A stretch of 64,000 nucleotides of DNA from Acorus gramineus. Lineage: Eukaryota; Streptophyta; Magnoliopsida; Acorales; Acoraceae. Made by a program: the position numbers and the translations under genes. Position 1 is the stretch's first letter, and each line of letters begins with the position of its first letter. Below the pieces are notes generated by a model. The model was not told the origin of the DNA and did no database searches. It was given only the letters and a program-made list of their open reading frames with translations. Positions 1 through 10,257 of the stretch are shown here, piece by piece. The stretch covers positions 6,163,892 to 6,227,891 of the forward strand of contig CM060856.1 in the NCBI GenBank assembly GCA_030737835.1. Direction: 5' to 3'.

Positions 1-134
1 ACTGTAGACCAAACATACATTTTTTTGTTTTTAGATGGGAACTTATGCTTCATTAAACATACATATATGAAATTAATGTAAACAACAGGATTGTGAACAA
101 CATCATAAACAATTATTACACTTCTTTTTTCTTA

Positions 135-1423
135 GGGATTTTTGCATATATATCCCTGTTAAATTTTGATTTAGTTAAAATTTTTATTAAAATCAACAAT
201 GCAAAAATATCCATCAAATTTCCGTCTGCCATAGTTAATCTTCTCCGTTTTCACTCCATTAGAGACGCCCAAATGACCCTAATACCCTCAATTTATCCTA
301 CTTCAACCTTCCAACCCACCTCTAATCACAAACCATCTCCTCTTTTTCTTCCTCTACCAATTCTACGACATTTCATCTTTCTAAAACCCATTTTTTACAC
401 GGTTATCATCTCATCTCATCTTATCTCTCCAAATTCACTATTTACAGTAGGTATCCAATGGCTCATACAATGGCATTTCTTCCTAAACCTCTTCAATGGT
501 GAATGGCCAACCAAATCTGGCTTGCTATTGTGGGTTCTTGCAAGATGTGAACTTCTTACGATGTGTTTGAAACCAATGATTTAGGGCATGTTTGGATAAA
601 GACATAAGTTATTCTGAGGTTTATACCTATTATAGGAATTGTTGACTTTATCAATAGAATAAGTGCTTATTTGTTTGATTGTATTTTAAGTTATTCTCGT
701 TAGGAAACGTAATAATAAAGGTTGGAGTGTTTGGTTGATGAAGAATAAAATGTGAATAAAGAGTAAAAAATTGATTTGACATGTGGACCCCATTGATGTA
801 TAAGAGGTGATGACGCGTGATTTGAAATAAATAAATAAAAAAAACTGTGAGACCCACTTATGATTGTTGTTGGAATAGGCTAATTCCATGGGAAAGGGTG
901 GGTTACTATACCCCTTTATTCTTTGTTATTCCGGTATCCAAATACCAGCTTATTTTCCTCACCTAAACACCTTTTTTTTCCCTATTCCATGCTTATTCTT
1001 ATCTATTTACCTATTATTACTCCACCCAAACAGCCCATTAGGGTTCGGTTTAGGTTTCGAATGAAAGGGGAGGGATTGGGGTATGAATGAAGAAGGGGGG
1101 CTAGGGTTTCAAAAGCACATTGAATGGGGGAGTTAGGGTTTTTTTTTGTTGAGATGTAAATTAGGCATTTAGGACATTTTATATGTGAGGTTAGACTTAG
1201 TTACCATAGTTAATCCAAGATTCTTTTTGTAGTCTATTATGAGGGTACAGTTGTACTAACTTAAAGTTTTTTTTAGAGTATTTTTACAATGATGATTTTA
1301 AGAGGGGTATTTTGATAAAATAAAAATTCAACCGGGTTGTAAATCAACAGAAATTGTAAATCAAAATAGAAATTTATCAGGGGTCGTAAATAATATTTTT
1401 AACATGGATATATATGCAATAAT
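135..1423. repeat. Foldback-type repeat, copy 1, with a nested MITE
   Basis: The left end (GGGATTTTTGCATATATAT at 135) is matched in inverted orientation near 1400-1423 (ATATATATGCAATAATC). Further inverted stretches occur inside, for example around 1190-1330. A related element lies at 36242-37593 with better preserved arms. No coding frame is visible. It holds the MITE at 584-1037. The ends resemble long-arm Mutator-like or foldback elements, but no clear target duplication was found, so the class is inferred. Confidence 0.5.
584..1037 (+). mobile_element. Tourist-like (PIF/Harbinger) MITE, family C copy 1
   Basis: The ends GGGCATGTTTGG and TGGGCTGTTTGG (the latter on the opposite strand) form imperfect terminal inverted repeats. 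They are flanked by TTA on both sides (581-583 and 1038-1040), the 3-bp target duplication typical of PIF/Harbinger MITEs. The interior shares long stretches with 36333-36789 (GGTTTATACCTATT-like start, GATTTGACATGTG, GTATAAGAGGTGAT). It is non-coding. Confidence 0.75.
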
Positions 1424-2315
1424 CTTTTTTGGTCCTAACCTACTTCACATCTAGTTAGGGACACTGTAAAGAAAATGCTAACCCAATTAGAATTAGAATT
1501 ATTATATCTTATTAACTAAAGCATGTAACTTCTTTTATAAGTAGGGTCCATACCATTCATTAAAATATATCTCATTTGAATAAAATTTATATGATTAGTT
1601 ATATAAAATATACACAAAAAATAAAATATGTATGCAAACGTGGGAAGCCTTCAGACAATTTTGAGAGATGCAAATAGAAACACCCCAATATTAATCATCA
1701 TCCAATGATCAATGTAAAATGGATAATGTTATTAATAGCCCCTTTTTGAGATTCAATTACAATCTACACGTGTTTTAAATTTTTTGAAAATAATATACAT
1801 CATCTAATGAAATAAATGCTTTTATAAAAATGAAACATATATCTCAATGAATTGCTTAAATACATTTATAAAAAATATAAAAAATTTATATTGATGCATA
1901 TGAGAAAGGAATTGAGACAGAAAAAAAAAAAAAACAAGTTTAACAGCACTCATGTAAAATTCCTCTTCCCGAGACACAATTATTTAACAAATGAACAAAT
2001 TACATATTCAACAAGATATTATAACAGCCCAGACCATCATTGATGTCAAAGAACAAGATATAGGAATTAACCAGCAAAAACCAATAGATAGGCCTATACA
2101 TGGGAATTACAATTAGCAATTCCCGGCTAAAAAAAATTGAGAAAACTAATAACAGACATTATGGGATTCTTTTCCAAACAATAAAAAAAATGATTACACT
2201 TCAAGTGCCAAAACTCCAATTCATGAATGTAGAACCCCAAAGCATCAGCTCAGCCTCTTCTTATTGGTTAGAACTCTCTCTATCTACTATATATGCGCAA
2301 CGATCGTCTGGTTAG
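1424..2315. other. Intergenic, 3' flank of the TPP gene
   Basis: AT-rich DNA with short homopolymers. No gene, RNA or bounded repeat was recognised. The segment nearest 2315 probably includes the 3' UTR of the minus-strand TPP gene, but no polyadenylation site could be fixed. Confidence 0.4.
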
Positions 2316-4721
2316 TTATGGTGCAGCAGCTGACTTTTTCCATCTCACCAGTGACTTAAGGAACTCCATCACCTGCATATTTATAGTTTATAGTTTAAAT
2401 ATATGAAACCATGTATACGCATATGCGAAGAAAATAAAGCTTTACCTCAGATGGGTCTCTCAGAGAATAGAAGGCACTGGTTTCCTTAGGAACAGAAGAC
2501 ACAAGAATCCCATAGCCACGGTTCTTCTCCCGTAAGACCTGATAATGGAGGGCAAAACTAATGAATAATTGAATATGAGGGACTATGAATTCTGTCTTAC
2601 ATATTAAGAAAAACATCCAGTCACCTTAAATGCATCTTCATCAGTTTTGTCATCACCAATGTATATAGGGAGCACGTCATCACTGTCGAGTTCTGCAAAA
2701 TTTGAGTAGGAAGAAGGTTGTAAACACAGGGAATATTGAGATTCGATGCACTAACTCAGAAAAGTAGAGAGGGTAAAAAAAAGACCCACCCAGTGATTCA
2801 AGCAGAAATTCAACTGCTTTACCCTTGTTCCAGTTAATTACAGGACGGATCTCTAAAACCTGAAACATGGAATGCAAAATGAGATACTGCGACTTTTTTT
2901 TGGGGGTGTGGTAAGGGAAGGAAGGAATGTTGCAATAATTTACCTTCCGCCCATAACTCAATCGTAAACGAGGGTAGTCTTTCAGGACTTCATGAACACA
3001 TTGTGCCACAGCAGGCCAACTCTGGAATTCAATCACAGATATGATATAAGACGATTGTTGGCTTACGCTAACTGGTTGAAAGAAGGAAAATCATCATGCA
3101 TAAAATGCCCCTTACCTTTTCATCAACAGTGCGGTAATGTACAGAAACACAAAACTTATTGTTCTCGACTTTTGCACCTTCAATATCTTTAGTATTCTCG
3201 ATGAGGGATCTAAAAACCTGCGACCAGGAAAACCATTAAATTATTTTGAAGATGCAAGAAAAGCAATTACTTTGCATCTTGAGCATGTGTATCAACCATT
3301 TACCTCATCAATCATAGGAATAAATTCACTAGCAGGCTGGAAAAGAAACACTTCCTTGCCCTGCAAAACAAATAAAAGTTGACCCAAGATAAAGAACGTT
3401 AGATAAGTTTCCTTGTCCACAGAACTTATAAGAGGCTATCATTGACTTATTGTAGTGTAGGCAGTTTGTGGTCCTTTTGTTACTGAATTTCAAAGTGAAA
3501 CTGATGAAATCTTCAACATGTCTTGTAATGTCATCTTCTTATTACACCTTATTTCAATCATGTGCAAGAAAAGGAAAGCAAGGATATCCACAGTAAACAT
3601 CTTAAATACAGATGCTATAGCTATGCTTTTGGTATTACAAGATAATCAGAACATCACTGGAGTTGAAGGAAAAATATGCAATCACAAAATGCATCTTCAC
3701 CTGCTTATCAGTAGACCTGATGCAATTTGGATGGTTAGCAACAGTCATGGATTCTCTGACTGGACCGACTATGTCCATTCCATGACAACCAGCATAATGG
3801 ACATCAGTCAACCCTACAAATTCATACACCTGAAAATTATCAAGGTAAGGAGTTAAATAGATTCAATCATGGGGAGAATAGAGCAGATTTATTATATAAT
3901 TATAATGTTATAAAAACAGGAACTGTATTCAATAGGATGCATCTAAGAATTAACCCCCATGCTCTCATGAAATTGGAGACCTAGCATTGATCATATAAAA
4001 TCGAACTTACCTTATCTCGGGATCGTCCACTAACAATTGCGGTTGGAAAATACTTGGCAACATTTCTCACAGCAGTACGCATCTAAAAAAAGGATATAAA
4101 TAATGAGAACATGATGAAGATAACATCTCTAACATTGCATCAAATTGAGATTGAGTTTGAAGATTTTGACATACCGCATTTGACATAAAAGCACGCTCTG
4201 GATCCACTACAATTTTTGCAAGAGTCCCATCATAATCCAGAAAGAGTGCTAGTCGTTTCCCAGTGGCATGACTTATTATTTGCTCAAACGAACTTATAGC
4301 AGATGGATATTTAAGCTGTGTAACAAAAACAGATGATACAAATAAACAACCTGGGAATGAATTGAAGACATGTAAACACAATATCAAGTTATCATGTAAG
4401 CAGCAGAGAGCTAGGTTGACTTACAGCCCAGGAACGATATGCAAGTTCTTCTTCTGATACAAAATCAATGCCCAAATCTTTGTTCAGCTTCTTCCGTGGA
4501 GGAGAAGAGGATTTCATGGCATCAAGCCACCCACTAGCACGGACATCGTCAAGTTTACCAGGAATGACCTTCCTTCTGGGGATAGTTAAATACAAACCAG
4601 AAGAGAATGCTTGTCCGGGTGGTGAATATGGCATCAAACTGGAAGGCATGCCTAATCTAGACTTATTCACAGGCACAGGATCCGTGAGGACAGGGGAATT
4701 GTGGTTTGATTTCAAATCCAT
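2316..4721 (-). CDS. TPP: Trehalose-6-phosphate phosphatase (TPP), 11 coding exons
   Basis: Removes phosphate from trehalose 6-phosphate to give trehalose and so tunes the sugar signal. Coding exons in transcript order: 4425-4721, 4175-4315, 4011-4082, 3701-3829, 3304-3360, 3116-3217, 2944-3021, 2790-2859, 2625-2692, 2446-2538, 2316-2372. All borders are GT/AG and the sum is 1164 nt, or 387 aa, the usual length for plant class-II-type TPPs that lack the synthase domain. HAD-superfamily motifs are visible: LDYDGTL (nucleophile and acid Asp) in exon 2, [11 protein letters not shown] at the exon 3/4 junction, GCHGMDI in exon 4, and [13 protein letters not shown] in exon 9. The N-terminal ~110 residues are a variable, Pro/Ser-rich extension. 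The start is the first in-frame ATG of that exon, whose 5' end is an acceptor at 4754, so upstream exons are untranslated. No disruption is seen. Naming a specific paralogue is not possible. Confidence 0.96.
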
Positions 4722-5030
4722 GAGATCCAGATTAGTTCAACAGGAATGTGGAATCTAAAAGCAGATGTAAGTTATTCTGACAAGTTTGTGCTCCTTGAAT
4801 CAATTATTTACCCAACCCTTTTATCTATGAAGAACCACCTCTTTAACGTCTTTTTGTCACTGCAATTGTGAGTGAAGCCCATCAAGTGGAGGCTCCCTGT
4901 GAACTGGTAAATGGAGAAGATTCAAACTTAGTAATCATCCAAATGTGTTAGCATGGCGTAAGAGAGCTCAGGAGCATCAAATCAATATCAAATAGCCGAT
5001 GACAGGAGCAACACCAAGGTTCAATCTTAC

Positions 5031-5143
5031 CTTTTCATCCCCAAAACTGCACTGCATTTATATCAAGTAACCAGTCATTGGCAGCAAGTGGATTTTAGAC
5101 ACAGTTGAATCTCCAGTTACCAACTTCACCAGATACCTTTCTT
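5031..5143 (-). other. Probable 5' UTR exon of the TPP gene
   Basis: On the minus strand this 113-nt block has a pyrimidine-rich acceptor (TTTTTGCAG) just upstream and a GTAAGATTG donor just downstream. It sits between the coding exon acceptor at 4754 and the promoter-proximal exon. It contains no start codon in frame with the TPP coding exon. The assignment is from splice signals only; transcripts would decide it. Confidence 0.5.
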
Positions 5144-7760
5144 CTGCAAAAAGACATGGACAATTCAATTACAAAAATCCAAAGGAATTGATCTTAACAG
5201 CATGGTAACAGATAAAAACACTGCCTCAATCCCACAATTTATTTATTCCCTTTATAACAATGGCCTATTCCAAAACTGGGTAATCCGTTTAGGATTGCCA
5301 TACCAAATCTGATTTTTTTAATAAAAAATTGGTAGAATTTCTAATCCCAATCGAATGTTCACAAATAATTGGCAGACTCTCTTCTTATAATGGCATAAAG
5401 GTATTAATAAAGCTTTTGAATCTCTGAGTGCCATGTAAAAGATGTGGATGTACCAGACAACTGCAGCTTATAAAGAAGAACACAACATAACAAAACATAA
5501 GTTATATCTGTACTTCTGGTCATCAAAGAGTCGACATGGTTAGACAACCACGAATTTATTATACTAATACAACTCACATCCAACTGCAAAATATTTTGTT
5601 AATCACTTATGTTCTAAGCAAAGCTCCAAAATATGATAATTGATTTTTTTGACATAACAGATAATGCTAATTAATATTCCAAAATGTCTTATCATTTAAT
5701 ATTCATATATTTCTATTACATGCAGGGAACAAATCCTTGTTTCATCCAGTTCATTATTTAAGAAGTCCAAGAGCACTGTATTAGACATAATCAGCAACCG
5801 TACCACAAGTCAAACATATTTGACTCAAAAAAGGAACAAAAAGAGAAAATCTACCATGGATCTGAAGACATCCAACACATAGTGCAACTTGTGTTGTCTA
5901 AATTTATTATGATGCCTCGGATCTTCCATGACAGCGATGTAACCACAAATGCCCAATAGTATAAGTTAATTGTTCTTTACATGATGAAACAAACTGTCCT
6001 AATTAGTTGTAGCATGGAGATTTATACTTGCACTAATCTTTTTCCTATATATTAGATGATCTACTTATTGTTACCCAAACAAATAAAGAATTAACCAAAC
6101 AATTAAGGCGGCTTAAAGTAAAAACATGCATAAAATATACACACTTGGAGACTCGACCATCTTGTCATACAATGGGATTTATTCTATAGGAAAAGACAAA
6201 ATATTTAAGAATTTCCATATACATCAATAGTGTCCTTTGTGATTTATTTTTGTTTATATATATATATACTAATATGTGCTAAACAGTGTGTGCGCTTTTT
6301 AAAAACTTATCTACTATTTAGACAATCACCAGGAAGTCATAGGGGGACGCATGCAGACTGGTATACCAGCTGGACTCTGTCCCCACTGTCTAATAATTTG
6401 TCGTAGTTGGTTAAGAAAAACATGATATGCTTGTTGTAATAGAGTGTATGAAATTGTTTAAGCACCAAAAAAACAAAATTAATCGTTCCAAGTAACCCAC
6501 AAAAATAAAGATAGGTCTAGCTAGATCTTGAAATTAAATAGCTCACATGTGGGAGGCATGGCAGTGTACCCAATGGCTCCACAAGCATGAAAACATCCCT
6601 AGATTCCCGACCAAAAAAGGAAAATGATATGTCTAGCCCTGTGTAAGTCTCGTCCACTGTCATTACCAGTTTTTTTAATGTAAAATATGTAATCATCCAT
6701 TAAAGTACATATTGTTATAAAAAAATAACGAATATAATGAGATGTACCAGTCTTTGAAAAAAAATAATTTTTTTTAAACTTTTATATCGTAATATACACT
6801 GTGATATAAGCCGCTAGGGACTGTTTTTGAACTACAAACAAAACAATAAAACGGATTAAGTGTCTCAGCGTTTGTTTCCACCTAACATTAGTCTACCTGG
6901 CCCATCAATAACTCCCACAGCCACCGCTGTCATGGCAGTTCGTGGAGCCCTGGGCGGTCAAAAGTTGGTTGTCAATGAACATGCCTTGATGACACATATA
7001 CAGTTCACCAGGCTTCACATGATTTCTCAACACCCCAAATCCTTGCATCAGGTGAAAGGAACTCCAGTAGTAGGAGACAAAAGTTTCAACTTGAATGCAT
7101 TCTCAGCATTTGAAGTACTATCTGTTACAACTAGACCTAACAAGTACGCAGGTAATATACTTTTATCTATATTTTATGCTCATAGAAACTACGAGAGACA
7201 CCCAGATTTAGGTACAGGTTAATAAAAGTACTATAACAAGACAAACAAAAATAGACCCTTGAATCATAAGTAATTTAAATACAAACAGCAAAACTTGTTC
7301 AAAGAATCACCCCAAAATAGACTCATCAATGAAATCACAACACTTGACAACATGCAATGTTTAAATAAATATTATATAAACTTCATAAGTCACAATGACA
7401 GCTTTTCATACATTAAAAAAAAAAAAAGTTCAAGCGACGTCGTTGTTGGGATTTCCATACGTAACACGATGGATTTCTACACCTTCGTTTCTTTATATTA
7501 TTTTCTCAAATGTATTGGGGGAAGACATTTGTGCCGACACGTAATCCAAGAAAAAAAAGAGGGAAAACACAATTTTGAAACTCCAAAAGATGAAGAAGAA
7601 ACAAACACTCGTTCTAGTCAAAATGAGATCTGAATCTCACTCATTACAAGCCTTCAAAGATTCAAAACAAGAACATCGAAAAAAGACAAAAACGCTCTCA
7701 CTTTACAGAGAATCCATACACATTGTGAAACAAACGAAAGCGGAAAGGATTGAAGAGTAC
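5144..7760 (-). other. Long 5' UTR intron of the TPP gene (inferred)
   Basis: This 2.6-kb AT-rich stretch lies between the donor at 7760 (CAG followed by GTACTC on the minus strand) and the acceptor at 5144. No gene, RNA or bounded transposon was recognised in it. It contains a short TA run at about 6258-6268. Long leader introns occur in plant TPP genes, but this one is inferred from splice signals. Confidence 0.45.
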
Positions 7761-8020
7761 CTGATCGAAAGACAGAAAGCGAGAAACCCTAATTTCCTAA
7801 TCGAAATCAAATCGATTCCTGAAAAGGATGCGACGAGATCCGATTCCCTTCGAATCAAACAAAAGAAAGAGAGATAGAGAGAGAGAGAGACAGAAAGGGA
7901 GGGATTCAAAACCCTAAAAGAGGAAAAAAAAAAAGGGAACCTTTGAAAAGGTCACCTCGGAAAGTCGTTCTGAAAACTTAGAAAAAATAGGCGCAAGGGA
8001 CGGAACGAGGAGAAGAAGAA
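7761..8020 (-). other. Promoter-proximal 5' UTR exon of the TPP gene (inferred)
   Basis: This non-coding block begins about 30 nt below a TATA box and ends with a good donor (CAG/GTACTC) at 7760. It is rich in CT/GA repeats on the minus strand (7868-7892), common in plant leaders. The exact transcription start is a guess from the TATA position. Confidence 0.5.
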
Positions 8021-8048
8021 GAAGGCTTGAGAGAAGGAATGGCGGGGG

Positions 8049-8060
8049 TATATATATATA
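8049..8060 (-). promoter_or_regulatory. TATA box of the TPP gene
   Basis: An uninterrupted TATATATATATA is flanked by GC-rich sequence (CCCTATATATATATACCCCC on the minus strand). It sits about 30 nt upstream of the CT-rich leader. Its position and orientation fit the minus-strand TPP transcript. Confidence 0.6.
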
Positions 8061-8350
8061 GGGTGAGGAGACGTACCGAACAAGGAAAACACGGTTGTTA
8101 GGTCGGGAAGCACCCATCATAAAAGTTATTTTTTTTTTATTTCTAATAAAGAAAAGAAACAAAATTCACACCCACCACAAATATAAATAAAATAATAACT
8201 GAACTTAGAATTTTTACTATTATAATTATTTTATTATACCGCGTTTTTTTTTTTAAAAAAAAAAATTTAATTATGGATCCTCTGAAAATCGCTAAATTGC
8301 TTTTAGGTTCCCGAAGAATTTTGATTTATTTTTAACTTTGCATATTACTT

Positions 8351-8638
8351 GGGGACTAGTTTAGCAAGAAAAAAAAATAGTAAGAAAATGGATAATTATA
8401 GGGATAATAGAATGAGAGGATAATTTATCCCTCAATAATTCGGATAAACTACGAATAATTGTTCAAATTTTAAAATAAAAATGAAGATATTTGTTCTACT
8501 AAAAGTTTGAAATAGCATTTATCCTGATTTTCTATCTTAATCTTGACAAATGTAAATAAATTTGATGATTTTTTACCCTTCAGAATTAGGATAATTTATT
8601 CTTAAAATCTTAATCTATTGCCAAACTAGCCCTTTGGG
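8351..8638. mobile_element. Small hAT-type MITE with 8-bp target duplication
   Basis: The direct repeat TATTACTT flanks the element at 8343-8350 and 8639-8646. The ends are imperfect inverted repeats sharing a CTAGTTT.GCAA core (GGGGACTAGTTTAGCAAG on the left; GGGCTAGTTTGGCAATAG, inset by five bases, on the right). It is 288 bp and non-coding. An 8-bp duplication suggests the hAT superfamily. Confidence 0.55.
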
Positions 8639-9096
8639 TATTACTTATGGGTCTTTCTATCAAATGAATCTTCTACTCTTGTCCTCATCTTTTAACAGTA
8701 TACCCAGATTTGCTAAGAGTTAACTCACAATGTACACGGTCGATGAAGAGAGATAAAAAAAAAATGTTTAATAGTGAACTTAACTTATGTTACTTCAAAA
8801 GATCTCAAAATAATAGATAATGAGGTCTTGGGGTCTAAAAATAAGTTCAAATATTTTAAGGATCTAAAAATAATTCAAGAGTTACCGGAGGACCACGAAT
8901 TAATTTCCCCTTTTTTTTAAAAAAAAACGGAAAACCGTGTTTGTTACAGAACTTTTTCTTTTCTTCAAATGACCGGTTTTGCAGGTTCAGCTGTCAATTT
9001 TAAATTTACTTATTTGTCGTGGTCAACCATAAGTAATTTAATATTTTTTTTACTAAACCTTGAGTTTAATCAGACAAAGCGATAGCCAGTCGATAC

Positions 9097-9320
9097 CGAC
9101 ACGTGGCGGAGCGACTGACGTGGCAAAGCGACTTGTGGGCCCACCACGTAAGGGCTGCGCAGAGGCGTCGCTTTCGCGAGGAGCTGGCCCGCCCGATTTA
9201 AATTAATGTTTCGCGGAGGTGGATACACGTGGGACGAAGCTGGCAATTTCCGGGTGGGCGTTGTAACGTGTGCGTCAAATGTGCTGCACACGTGCGACGT
9301 CGTTGATTTTCACGTGGTCC
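9097..9320. promoter_or_regulatory. Dense cluster of ACGT (G-box/ABRE-like) cores
   Basis: About 220 bp, much more GC-rich than its surroundings, holds at least eight ACGT cores: CACGTGGCG, TGACGTGGC, CCACGTAAG, ACACGTGGG, AACGTGTGC, CACACGTGCG, GACGTCG and TCACGTGGT. Such cores bind bZIP and bHLH factors and, in clusters, act in abscisic-acid or stress response. The cluster is about 1 kb upstream of the TPP TATA box. Whether it serves TPP or an unseen transcript is unknown. Confidence 0.5.
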
Positions 9321-10100
9321 CACACGGGAAAACCGGTTTTTTTTTTTTTTAATACATTGCGGTGGCGGGGACGGGTCAAAAGGGCAAAACCGTAAGAAAA
9401 GCGTGAGTCGCGGAAAAGAAGCAATCTTTTTATTTTATTTTTCGAAAAAATTCATTTCTAAATTCTTCGTAATTATTTGAAAATGCTTATTATAGTCCAA
9501 ACTCCTATTGAGATTAAATTTTTATTTATAGATGAAAAATATTATGTTTAGTTAATTTTAAAAATAAAATATAAAAAAAACCTACAATGTGTTTGAGGAG
9601 GATTTTTTTCCTTCGATTTAACAATCGGTCTTCGAAGCCTTTCTTTTTGAACTCGGATTCGCTTAACGATAGATCCTACATTTACAAAAGAATCAGGAAG
9701 ACACCAGTGTGGTGCTATCCAAAGAGCTTCTGAAGAGATGTATTTGTAAGAGAATTCAAGGCAAAACTCATTTAATTTGGTGGCTTGAGAATAGGAAGTT
9801 CGATAACTTAATTTTTGGATTACTTCCCTTTTTATTGGGTCATTTGGCTAGATTGCCGCTGTTACTTCCCTTTGGCTGTTATAACAATCTCCCCATTAAG
9901 TACTTAGTAGGCGATCTTTGTGGAAACCTCCACGTGTTAATGTAGCACGTTGTACCACTAATTACCTACGTTATGCAAGTAGTGGGTCTTAATTGTCTGC
10001 CTGACAGTTACAGGCGTTATGGTCTTCAAACTGTTTCATTGGTTCTCTTCGTGGGCTTTGGCCTTATCGTTCACCTGTTGTGTTCGTGCGAGATGAAAGA
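9321..10100. other. Intergenic, no gene recognised
   Basis: AT-rich until about 9590, then mixed composition from 9600 to 10100. Short open frames in the mixed part match nothing I recognise. It may be the body of the repeat that ends in the hairpin array at 10107-10257. Confidence 0.35.
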
Positions 10101-10106
10101 TCGCCT

Positions 10107-10257
10107 GACCAGACCTTTTATCTGGTCGTGTTTTATCTATTCGTTTGCGAGGTACAAGGTCGTCCGATCAGATATCTAATCTGATCGTGTCTTATATACT
10201 CGAGGTGACATTCACCAGCGAGGTGTCTGACTGTCCAACTAGACTTTCAATCTAGTC
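10107..10257. repeat. Three successive related hairpins with covarying stems
   Basis: Three modules each hold a 7-bp stem and a 7-nt loop: GACCAGA/TCTGGTC (10107-10127), GATCAGA/TCTGATC (10166-10186) and AACTAGA/TCTAGTC (10237-10257, one outer mismatch). Flanks are related too: TCGTGTTTTAT or TCGTGTCTTAT follows the first two, TCAAGTCATAC the third. Start-to-start spacing is 59 and 71 nt. Where the left arms differ, the right arms carry the matching change. Confidence 0.7.

Noticed and set aside
93..584. 163-codon plus-strand open frame at the window start
   Set aside because: The translation is compositionally that of AT-rich non-coding DNA and lies in the arm of a foldback repeat.
6860..7222. 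120-codon plus-strand open frame inside the TPP leader intron
   Set aside because: There is no domain, it has no splice or promoter support, and it is antisense to the inferred TPP leader intron.
10107..10257. CRISPR-like array of spaced repeats
   Set aside because: This is plant nuclear DNA, spacing is uneven (59 and 71 nt), and the repeats themselves vary with compensation.
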